Under the pieces are notes generated by a model that worked only from the letters and a program-made list of their open reading frames with translations, did no database searches and was not told where the DNA came from. A stretch of DNA of 64,000 nt from Clostridium sp. AM58-1XD (lineage in GTDB: Bacteria; Bacillota; Clostridia; Lachnospirales; Lachnospiraceae): contig NZ_QSDR01000019.1 in the NCBI RefSeq assembly GCF_003464085.1, forward strand, positions 23,045 to 87,044, read 5' to 3'. Position 1 is the first letter of the stretch, and each line of letters begins with the position of its first letter. A program made the translations under genes and the position numbers. Shown here one piece after another: positions 35,551 through 42,840 of the stretch.

Positions 35551-35675
35551 AAAAGAGGGTGTGCAAAAAGGAATAAAGCGTTGCCACTGATATCAGAGGT
35601 AGTGACTTGGTCGCTGCCTGGAACGAAATCAGGTATCAGTGGCACAGCTAATTCGACTTTTTGCAACACCCTTTT
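35551..35675. repeat. Palindromic element copy B (full length)
   Basis: Outer arms AGAGGGTGTGCAAAAAG and CTTTTTGCAACACCCTTTT are near-perfect reverse complements. Inside, TTGCCACTGATA (35581) pairs with TATCAGTGGCA. The unpaired centre carries GTGACTTGG, then TCGCTGCC, TGGAAC and AAATCAGG. It lies after the FMN reductase stop and before the MarR promoter, so it can terminate the former. Confidence 0.8.
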
Positions 35676-35750
35676 CTTCGTCTGTATCATAGGAAAAAGC
35701 TTCTATGATATAAAACATGCGACATCAGATCGGTGTGAAGATTTTGTTAT

Positions 35751-35822
35751 AAGTATGAAATCATACTTGACATGAGTACGATTTCATACTATAATCTGTA
35801 GTAAATGAGTACGAAATCATAC
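35751..35822 (+). promoter_or_regulatory. Consensus promoter with three MarR-type operators
   Basis: TTGACA (35767-35772), a 17-bp spacer and TATAAT (35790-35795) form a perfect sigma-A promoter. Three near-identical dyads cover it: O1 AGTATGAAATCATACT within 35751-35768 overlapping the -35, O2 AGTACGATTTCATACT at 35775-35790 in the spacer, and O3 AGTACGAAATCATAC at 35808-35822 just before the ribosome site. Occupation would shut the promoter tightly. The adjacent MarR protein is the obvious ligand. Confidence 0.85.
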
Positions 35823-35838
35823 ATAAGGAGGCTGTACG

Positions 35839-36276
35839 ATGATGAGACAGAAAGAACATGAGATACGGGAATTTAACCGGCTTTATAAGGAAATGGACGA
35901 CATTTTTCATGATATCGCTTTAAGAATAGGCGTATCGGATAGTGCGTTTACCATTTTTTATATTATCTGTGAGCTTGGAGACGGCTGCCTGCAGAAGGAT
36001 ATCTGCTATGAATCTTTTGCCAATAAGCAGACGATCAATTCCTCGATCAGGAAGCTGGAGCAGGAGGGATATCTTTACCTGAAACAGGGAAAGGGCAGAG
36101 ATAAGCATATTTATCTTACTGAAATGGGAAGACAGTTTGTCCAGGAAAAAATAAAGCCTGTTATGGAGATAGAAGACCAGTCGTTTTTAGCCCTGTCGCC
36201 AGAGGAACGGTCAGAATTTCTCCGTCTGTACCAAAAATATGTGGAAAATTTTCGTGAGAGAGAAAAAAAGTTATAG
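35839..36276 (+). CDS. MarR-family transcriptional repressor
   Basis: 145 residues. The wHTH is KDICYESFANKQTINSSIRKLEQEGYL, with the wing KQGKGRDKHIYLTEMG. Flanking helices give the MarR dimer fold. AAGGAGG lies 8 bases before ATG 35839. It is the first gene of an operon with the ABC exporter pair (next start 33 bases after its stop) and sits behind three operators. Autorepression relieved by an exporter substrate is therefore the likely circuit. Confidence 0.93.
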   Translation: MMRQKEHEIREFNRLYKEMDDIFHDIALRIGVSDSAFTIFYIICELGDGCLQKDICYESFANKQTINSSIRKLEQEGYLYLKQGKGRDKHIYLTEMGRQFVQEKIKPVMEIEDQSFLALSPEERSEFLRLYQKYVENFREREKKL

Positions 36277-36309
36277 AATCAAAATCAGACTTGAGAGGAT
36301 TTGTGGTAT

Positions 36310-38043
36310 ATGAAAATTATTCTGCGGTTCTTAAAACCGCATAAACGGCTTTGCATTTTTACCATGTTGGTCATGTTGCTGGATGTAGCAGGAGGATTGC
36401 TGATCCCTACCTTGACGGCCGACCTGATCAATATTGGCGTCGAAGGGGGAAATATTCAGTATATCTTCCGGAATGGGATCATTATGCTGGGAGTCACTGT
36501 TCTGACGAGTTTTGGAACACTGATGGGAAGCTACCTCTGTGCAGACCTCTCGGCGAGAATCGGGCGGGATATGCGAAATGTCCTTTATGATAAGTCCCTC
36601 GCATTTTCTTCTCATGATTTCGAAGAATTCGGAACGGGATCCATGATTACCAGAACGCTCAGCGATGTCAACATCATTCAGCAGTCCATTGTCTGGTGTA
36701 TCCAGCTTGTAATCCCTGTTCCGGCCATGTGTATTATGGGAATCGTAATGGCATTTTCTATCGATTTCATGATGGGACTTCTTCTGATTGCCGTTACGGG
36801 TGTAATCGTCATTCTGGCTGTCCTGGTTACGAGAAAAGCTTCGCTTATTCTGGAGAAATTCCAGAGCTTTCTTGACAGGATGAATGTGGTGCTCAGGGAA
36901 AATCTGACAGGAGTTCGGGTAATCCGCGCATTTAATAAAGAACGCTATGAAGAAGGGCGTATGAAAAAATCTTTTGAAGACTATGCAGAAGCGGTTATTA
37001 AGGCGAATCAGCTGTTTGTCAGTCTCGAGAGTACGGCGCTTCTGGGCATTAATTTATGTATTGTCGCCATTCTCTGGATCGGTGGAAACAGAATTGGTTC
37101 CGGATATATGAAAATCGGAGATATTACAGCTTTGACACAGTATGCTGTTTTGATCCTGTACTATATTATTATGGCACAGATGGTTTTTCTCGTACTTCCA
37201 AGAGCCCATATCTGCATAGGAAGAATTGGAGAGGTGCTTGCGAAAAAACCGGAAATTGCGGATGGAATGACAGCGGGTCCTGGGATCGGGCAGAAAGAAC
37301 AGGTCGTTGTCTCTTTTCAGAATGTAGCGTTTCGTTTTGCCGATGCAGACGAGGACACTTTGGAAAATCTCACATTTTCCTGTAAAAGAGGAGAGACGAC
37401 TGCGATCATCGGCAGTACGGGAAGCGGGAAGTCTACCATAGCAAAATTAATTCTGAGGTTCCACGATGCCACGGCCGGCTCCGTGCAGTTAAACGGAAGG
37501 GATATCCGTGAAATGACACAGAGAGAACTGAGGGATTTGATTGCATACGTTCCCCAGAAGGCATGGTTGTTTTCCGGTACGATTGCGGATAATCTGCGTT
37601 ACGGAAATGATCTGGCCGAGAAAGAAGATATGGAACATGCACTTGCGGCTGCGCAGGCAGAATTTGTCAACACCCTGCCGGACGGCCTTGCAGCCAATGT
37701 CGCCCAGGGAGGAACAAATTTTTCAGGAGGACAGAAGCAGCGTCTTTCCATTGCCAGGGCTCTGATGAAGCGGGCTGAGCTGTACATCTTTGACGACAGC
37801 TTTTCCGCACTGGATTTTAAAACGGACGCCGCATTGCGAAAGGCTCTGATAGATGAGACGAAGGAAGCGGCTGTATTAATTATCGCGCAGCGCATAAGTA
37901 CCATCCTGCATGCCGAACAGATTATTGCTTTGGAGGATGGAAAGATCGCCGGGATCGGGAATCACAGCCAGCTGATGAAGACGTGTGCAGTTTATCAGGA
38001 TATTGCGAAATCTCAGATGAAAGGGGGGTATGACGGTGAGTGA
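36310..38043 (+). CDS. ABC exporter half-transporter, subunit 1 (degenerate catalytic site)
   Basis: About 577 residues. Six membrane helices (about 15-300) are followed by an ATPase domain with Walker A GSTGSGKST, signature FSGGQKQR and Walker B YIFDDSFSALD. An Asp replaces the catalytic Glu after the Walker B Asp, the mark of the non-catalytic half in heterodimeric exporters such as BmrCD, LmrCD and TM287/288. ATG 36310 is preferred to TTG 36301 because GAGAGG lies 10 bases upstream. Its 3' end overlaps subunit 2 by 14 bases. It probably exports drugs or peptides under MarR control. Confidence 0.9.
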   Translation: MKIILRFLKPHKRLCIFTMLVMLLDVAGGLLIPTLTADLINIGVEGGNIQYIFRNGIIMLGVTVLTSFGTLMGSYLCADLSARIGRDMRNVLYDKSLAFSSHDFEEFGTGSMITRTLSDVNIIQQSIVWCIQLVIPVPAMCIMGIVMAFSIDFMMGLLLIAVTGVIVILAVLVTRKASLILEKFQSFLDRMNVVLRENLTGVRVIRAFNKERYEEGRMKKSFEDYAEAVIKANQLFVSLESTALLGINLCIVAILWIGGNRIGSGYMKIGDITALTQYAVLILYYIIMAQMVFLVLPRAHICIGRIGEVLAKKPEIADGMTAGPGIGQKEQVVVSFQNVAFRFADADEDTLENLTFSCKRGETTAIIGSTGSGKSTIAKLILRFHDATAGSVQLNGRDIREMTQRELRDLIAYVPQKAWLFSGTIADNLRYGNDLAEKEDMEHALAAAQAEFVNTLPDGLAANVAQGGTNFSGGQKQRLSIARALMKRAELYIFDDSFSALDFKTDAALRKALIDETKEAAVLIIAQRISTILHAEQIIALEDGKIAGIGNHSQLMKTCAVYQDIAKSQMKGGYDGE

Positions 38044-39877
38044 AAACAACAAGGAACTGAGCGGTGAGTTCAGCAATGATTTTTATGACAGTGATATGGA
38101 ATATGCCGTTCCGGATCATATGGGGAAAACGCTGAAACGCCTTTGGAAATCTGTGGATGATCAGCATAAGCGCCTGATGGTGGTGCTGGTTTCCGTAATT
38201 TTCTATACGCTGTTTTCTGTAGCCGCGCCCCTGTACAGTGCCTATATCGTGGATCTTCTCTGGAGCAGCATTAAAGAAGCGGCGGCAAATAAAACGGCCT
38301 TTCGTGTGACATGGATCAATGGCGGCAGGGATATCTTCTGCCTGCTCATGATTTATGCAGCTACGGCAGTTTTCTATACACTGCAGTCCTATCTGATGTC
38401 CAGTTTTGCAGAACGGCTCAGTCTCCGGCTGAGAACGGAAATCAGCGGCAAGCTGAACCGCCTGCCCCTGTCCTATTTTGACAGAAATAAACCGGGAGCA
38501 GTTTTAAGCCGTGCCACAAATGACCTGGATAAAATGTCAGAGGCTCTCCAGTCGGGAATCCTGAAGCTCTTAATGGCCGCCGGTATGGTCACCGGCTCTC
38601 TGGTTATTATGTTCCGGTTCAGCGCGATTCTCACCTTGATCTTTTTATTCTTTATGGGCGCGGCGCTTTATTCCACGAAGCTGTTTGCTGCAAAAACATT
38701 AAAATATGCCATGATACGCCAACAGCGTATGAGCAGCGTAACAGCCCTGGTAGAAGAGTCATACAGCGGCCGGGTGATTGTGAAATCGTTCAACCAGGAG
38801 ACGAACAGCTCTCTCAGGATTCATGAGGCTACGAAAGAATTGGCTGAGGCTTCTAAAAAAGCAGATTTTATAGTAAATGCGATCAACCCGGCCATTCGTC
38901 TGATTAACCGCTTCGGACAGATCATAATTGCTGTGACAGCGGGATGGATGCTTATAAAGGGAAGACTTACTGTCGGAGTATTCCAGGCGTTCTTTCAGTA
39001 TGTTAACCAGTCCGCAGAACCGCTTACAGAGCTGGCCTATATGGTAAATACCATGCAGTCGGCCCTTGCCTCTTTAGAACGGATTTATGAAATGCTGGAT
39101 GAAGAAGAAATTGCCCGTGACCCAGAAAAACCTGCTGTTGTAAACGGTGCAGAGGGAAATGTGGAATTCCAAAATGTCCAGTTTGGGTACTCACCGGACA
39201 ACTTACTGATGCGGGGAATCAGTTTTTCTGCCCGCCCCGGCCAGAAAATTGCAATAGTAGGCAGCACCGGTGCTGGGAAAACCACGCTGATTAATCTGCT
39301 GATGCGCTTTTATGAGGTAAACGGAGGGAGAATTCTCTTAGACGGACAGGATACGAAGATGATGACAAGGGAAAATCTGCGGAGCAACTTCGGCATGGTT
39401 TTGCAGGACACCTGGCTGTTTGAAGGAACGATTGCTGAAAATATCGCATACGGCAGGCCAGACGCATCACGCAGCGAAATCATTGCGGCGGCAAAAGCGG
39501 CAAGGGTCGACTTCTTTGTACGTACCATGCCTCACGGATATGACACCATACTCAGCAATGATGCGGAAAACATTTCCGTCGGACAGCGTCAGCTTCTGAC
39601 AATAGCGAGAGTTGTTCTTTGCAATCCAGCCGTATTGATTCTGGACGAGGCGACGTCAAGCGTCGATACACGTACGGAGATGGAGATTGGTAAGGCGATG
39701 AAAGCCCTGATGAGAGACAGGACCAGCTTCGTTATCGCACATCGTCTTTCCACGATCATGGATGCAGACCTGATTCTTGTAATGAAAAATGGAGATATCA
39801 TCGAACAGGGGAATCACCGTTCGCTTATCAAGGCAAAAGGCGCTTATGCAGACCTGTACTACAGCCAGTTTGCATAG
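38030..39877 (+). CDS. ABC exporter half-transporter, subunit 2 (catalytic)
   Basis: 615 residues. An N-terminal cytoplasmic extension of about 45 residues is followed by six membrane helices and an ATPase domain with Walker A GSTGAGKTT, signature ISVGQRQL and Walker B LILDEATSSVD with the catalytic Glu. The signature is slightly divergent (SVGQ rather than SGGQ), so the second composite site, formed with subunit 1's Walker A, may be weak. Together with the Asp substitution in subunit 1 this indicates an asymmetric heterodimer. The ribosome site is AAAGGGGGG in the preceding gene. Copy C of the palindromic element follows. Confidence 0.92.
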   Translation: MTVSENNKELSGEFSNDFYDSDMEYAVPDHMGKTLKRLWKSVDDQHKRLMVVLVSVIFYTLFSVAAPLYSAYIVDLLWSSIKEAAANKTAFRVTWINGGRDIFCLLMIYAATAVFYTLQSYLMSSFAERLSLRLRTEISGKLNRLPLSYFDRNKPGAVLSRATNDLDKMSEALQSGILKLLMAAGMVTGSLVIMFRFSAILTLIFLFFMGAALYSTKLFAAKTLKYAMIRQQRMSSVTALVEESYSGRVIVKSFNQETNSSLRIHEATKELAEASKKADFIVNAINPAIRLINRFGQIIIAVTAGWMLIKGRLTVGVFQAFFQYVNQSAEPLTELAYMVNTMQSALASLERIYEMLDEEEIARDPEKPAVVNGAEGNVEFQNVQFGYSPDNLLMRGISFSARPGQKIAIVGSTGAGKTTLINLLMRFYEVNGGRILLDGQDTKMMTRENLRSNFGMVLQDTWLFEGTIAENIAYGRPDASRSEIIAAAKAARVDFFVRTMPHGYDTILSNDAENISVGQRQLLTIARVVLCNPAVLILDEATSSVDTRTEMEIGKAMKALMRDRTSFVIAHRLSTIMDADLILVMKNGDIIEQGNHRSLIKAKGAYADLYYSQFA

Positions 39878-39916
39878 GCGGTGGGACGGCAGTGCCGTTT
39901 TACCAGGAAAAACACT

Positions 39917-40045
39917 AAAAAGAGAGTACCGCAAATGTAAAGTGAGACAGTGCCATCAATATCAGATTCTGTACCAAGGCGGCGGCCAAGTCACGGAATC
40001 TGGTACCGATATCACTGTTTTTTTCTTTATTGCAGCACTCTCATC
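39917..40045. repeat. Palindromic element copy C (core in reverse orientation)
   Basis: Outer arms AGAGAGTACCGCAAA and TTGCAGCACTCTCATCTT are partly degenerate. The core reads on the minus strand: GTGACTTGGCC, then GCCGCCTTGGTAC and AGAATCTG. It lies between the ABC exporter stop and the convergent small secreted-protein gene and can end both transcripts. Confidence 0.75.
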
Positions 40046-40075
40046 TTAAATTACAAATAAATATACTGCTGTCTA

Positions 40076-40339
40076 TTATCTTGCAGAATGACACCTGCCG
40101 CTTCCGTGTCCTGATCTCATTCCCCGGCTGCTCTCGTATCCGCAATTGCTGTCCGTATGGTATTCGCAGCCCTCGATATCACAGTAGTCTCCAGTGCCGT
40201 CGCAGTAGGACTGATGATGACTGTAAGATGAGCCGTCTTTGTGGGCATGATGGGGAGAAGCAGCGAATGCAGTGAATGGGGCAGCAGAAAGAGCCAGAAC
40301 AACGGCGCAGCCGGCAATTCCTTTTTTTGTTATTTTCAT
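40076..40339 (-). CDS. Small secreted His/Cys-rich protein, putative metal binder
   Basis: 87 residues. A signal peptide (basic start, hydrophobic core, PFTAFA cleavage region at about 22-27) is followed by a mature part of about 60 residues. It contains roughly ten His and five Cys (HHAHKDG, SHHQSYCDG, DYCDIEGCEYH). There is no known domain. The composition suggests binding of a transition metal outside the cell. AAAGGAG precedes the start on the minus strand. It is divergent from a two-component system whose sensor has a His/Met-rich outer segment, so the two may form one metal-response unit. Confidence 0.7.
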   Translation of the reverse strand: MKITKKGIAGCAVVLALSAAPFTAFAASPHHAHKDGSSYSHHQSYCDGTGDYCDIEGCEYHTDSNCGYESSRGMRSGHGSGRCHSAR

Positions 40340-40473
40340 AATATCAGACTCCTTTTTGTGTTTTTATGAGTTACCTTTCGGTACTGTTATCTTACTGCCT
40401 GTATATGGCAATTATGTGGCAGCAGGAAAAAATATTTGCGTTTCCTGCGCCCGGCTCTTTTTTTGCCATTCGG

Positions 40474-40502
40474 TTGCCTTATATGGGAGTTATCTTTATA
40501 AT
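40474..40502 (+). promoter_or_regulatory. Promoter of the two-component system
   Basis: TTGCCT (40474-40479), a 17-bp spacer and TATAAT (40497-40502), close before AGGAGG at 40512. Confidence 0.65.
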
Positions 40503-40525
40503 GAAGGGAACAGGAGGTATTGGTT

Positions 40526-41212
40526 ATGGCGTTAATGCTGATCGCGGATGACAATCCGCATTTGCTGAATATTTTAAAAAGTGCGGCTCAGAAGGAAGGA
40601 TTCGATACGGTTCTGGCCCAGGACGGCCGGCAGGCGCTGGAGGAATTTTATGCCAGGACGCCGCAGATTGTTCTGCTGGACGTCATGATGCCCAAACTGG
40701 ACGGATTCCAGGTATGCAGGGAAATCCGCAGGGAATCCAGCGTTCCGGTCATTATGGTTACGGCTCGGGGGGAAGACTTTGAAAAGATTATGGGGCTGGA
40801 TATCGGGGCGGACGATTATATTGTCAAACCGTTTTCACCGGGGGAAGTTATGGCACGGGTGCGCGCAGTGATGCGCAGAATTGAACGAAACGGAGAAGCA
40901 ACGGAAAAAATACTCAGGATTGAAAATCTGACAATCAGTCTGGAGGACTACAGTGTCAGTATTGGCGGCGTGCCGGTTCTACTGACAAAAAGGGAGACGG
41001 ATATGCTGTGGACGCTGGCATCCGGAAAAAACAGAGCCTATACACGGGAAATGCTTCTGGATCTTTTATGGGGCTATGATTATTACGGCGATCCACGGAC
41101 AGTCGATTCCCATATGAAGCGCCTCCGCGCCAAACTGGATGCGGTTCCCCATCCGTCCTGGGAAATACGCACGATACGGAATGTAGGATATAAATTTGAG
41201 GTAATGATATGA
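40526..41212 (+). CDS. OmpR/PhoB-family response regulator
   Basis: 228 residues. The receiver has acidic DD at about 9-10, the phospho-acceptor Asp in LLDVMMP, Thr in VTARGED and Lys in IVKPF. The C-terminal wHTH includes LTKRETDMLWTLA and TVDSHMKRLRAKL. ATG 40526 has AGGAGG 8 bases upstream; an in-frame TTG at 40520 is too close. The stop overlaps the kinase start (ATGA), so the pair is co-translated. Confidence 0.95.
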   Translation: MALMLIADDNPHLLNILKSAAQKEGFDTVLAQDGRQALEEFYARTPQIVLLDVMMPKLDGFQVCREIRRESSVPVIMVTARGEDFEKIMGLDIGADDYIVKPFSPGEVMARVRAVMRRIERNGEATEKILRIENLTISLEDYSVSIGGVPVLLTKRETDMLWTLASGKNRAYTREMLLDLLWGYDYYGDPRTVDSHMKRLRAKLDAVPHPSWEIRTIRNVGYKFEVMI

Positions 41213-42657
41213 AAAATAAAATGGTCTGGAAACTGACGGCGTGTTTTGCCGCCGTCCTGCTGTTGTTTACCGTTGTACTGGGAACTGTATTCATTTCCAT
41301 ATTCCGGCGTCATACGATTGCAATGAACCGTTCCTCTATGGAGGAAAAAGCAGTTTCGATAGCGGAGAACCTGGCGGCCTACAATACCGACGGTATGGTC
41401 AGAGGCCACGGCGGCATGAAGGGCCACAAAAATATGAGCGGCCATGGCGGTTATCTGGATTTCCTGAATGATCTCACCATGGCAGAGGTGTGGATCGTAG
41501 ATGAAAATCGAAATCTGCTGACTATGGAACACTGTTCCTATACTTCCTGTGCAGAGCTTCCGGATCATGCAAAAGAAATGGTAAAGCGCATTTTTGACGG
41601 GGAGATTACATATGGGGAAGAGTTTTCCGGCCCATTGGATGGACCGACGCTGACAGTCGGTGTGCCGGTGCGTACGGCCAACGGCATTTCCGGAGCTGTC
41701 CTGCTTCATTCCCCGGTCAGTGGAATCAATGATGCGGTGTTTCAGGGGCTGTTTACCCTTGTAATCGGTGCGGCGGCCGCGCTGCTGCTTGCAGGGGCGG
41801 CCGCAGTCTGGCTGTCTTACCGGTTTACGGCACCTCTTCGCCGGATGAAAGCAGCAGCGATGTGCCTTGCAGACGGAGATTACAGGGCACAGACAGGTGT
41901 CAGGCAAAATGACGAGATCGGCCAGCTGGCGCAGACAATTGATTTGCTGTCCGGACGGTTGGCACAGGCGGAGAAAGAGAGAGAAGCCCTCGATCAGCTG
42001 AAGCAGAACTTTGTAGCCAATGTTTCCCACGAACTGCGGACGCCGGTTGCCGTCCTGCGCGGTTCTTTGGAAGTGCTCAGGGATGGTACGGTCAGCGAAC
42101 CGGAAGAAGTGTCGGATTATTACGACCAAATGCTGTCTGAAAGCCGTCATCTCGAAAGGCTGGTCAATGATCTGCTGGATTTATCCCGCCTTCAGGATGC
42201 ACAATTTTGTCTCGATATGGGAGAGGTGAACCTCTGCGATGTGGTTCGCGATACGGCAAGAGCGATCCGCCGTCCTGCTCAGGAAAAGAATCTGAAGCTT
42301 TCCGTCTGCTGTCCGGAGGAAGCGTGTATGATACAGGGCGATTACAGCCGTATCCGGCAGCTTTTCCTGATTCTGCTGGACAATGCGGTCAAATTTTCAC
42401 AGGAGGGAGGAGACGTAGAGCTGGCGCTTGTAAAAGGTGGAAATGGCTTTGAGGCCATGGTAACGGATTATGGGGAGGGGATTGCTCCGGAAGAACTGCC
42501 GCATATTTTTGACCGTTTCCGAAAAACCCACGATCCGCGAAACAAGACGGGAACAGGTCTCGGTCTGGCTATTGCTAGACAGATTGCCGACCGCCATAAT
42601 GCAAAAATCAGTGTGGAAAGCAGGGACGGAAAGACCTGCTTTACGATTCATTTCTGA
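41209..42657 (+). CDS. Sensor histidine kinase with His/Met-rich extracytoplasmic loop
   Basis: 482 residues. Membrane segment 1 is at about 8-32, then an outer domain of about 150 residues, membrane segment 2 at about 180-206 and HAMP. HisKA carries His274 (NVSHELRTP), and HATPase has NAVKFSQEGG and TGTGLGLAI. Residues 62-81 of the outer loop hold four His and three Met in a Gly-rich run (GHGGMKGHKNM, then SGHGG), followed at 108-120 by HCSYTSC and DH. This resembles a copper or silver binding loop. Together with the divergent His/Cys-rich secreted protein it suggests metal sensing, which is inference. Confidence 0.9.
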   Translation: MKNKMVWKLTACFAAVLLLFTVVLGTVFISIFRRHTIAMNRSSMEEKAVSIAENLAAYNTDGMVRGHGGMKGHKNMSGHGGYLDFLNDLTMAEVWIVDENRNLLTMEHCSYTSCAELPDHAKEMVKRIFDGEITYGEEFSGPLDGPTLTVGVPVRTANGISGAVLLHSPVSGINDAVFQGLFTLVIGAAAALLLAGAAAVWLSYRFTAPLRRMKAAAMCLADGDYRAQTGVRQNDEIGQLAQTIDLLSGRLAQAEKEREALDQLKQNFVANVSHELRTPVAVLRGSLEVLRDGTVSEPEEVSDYYDQMLSESRHLERLVNDLLDLSRLQDAQFCLDMGEVNLCDVVRDTARAIRRPAQEKNLKLSVCCPEEACMIQGDYSRIRQLFLILLDNAVKFSQEGGDVELALVKGGNGFEAMVTDYGEGIAPEELPHIFDRFRKTHDPRNKTGTGLGLAIARQIADRHNAKISVESRDGKTCFTIHF

Positions 42658-42840
42658 ATTCAGCCTTTCATAATCAGAAAGATGCAGGTGTTTTTCCATC
42701 GATGATGGATTCATCTTTTGACAGCACTCCGAATTGCTTTTAAAGGCCAAATCATATATAATATGAACAAGTGTAGAAGCGAGCCGCCATGGTTGATGAA
42801 GCAGATCAACTGAGGCACAGTACGAAAGAAGGTGTGTAGG

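Noticed and set aside
35751..35822. Repeated operators as a CRISPR-like or iteron array
   Set aside because: Only three dyads, overlapping a promoter next to a MarR gene; spacing and sequence fit operators.
41083..42150. 355-codon minus-strand open frame under the sensor kinase
   Set aside because: It lies opposite a complete histidine kinase and has low-quality composition (Cys, His and Arg-rich) typical of an antisense shadow.
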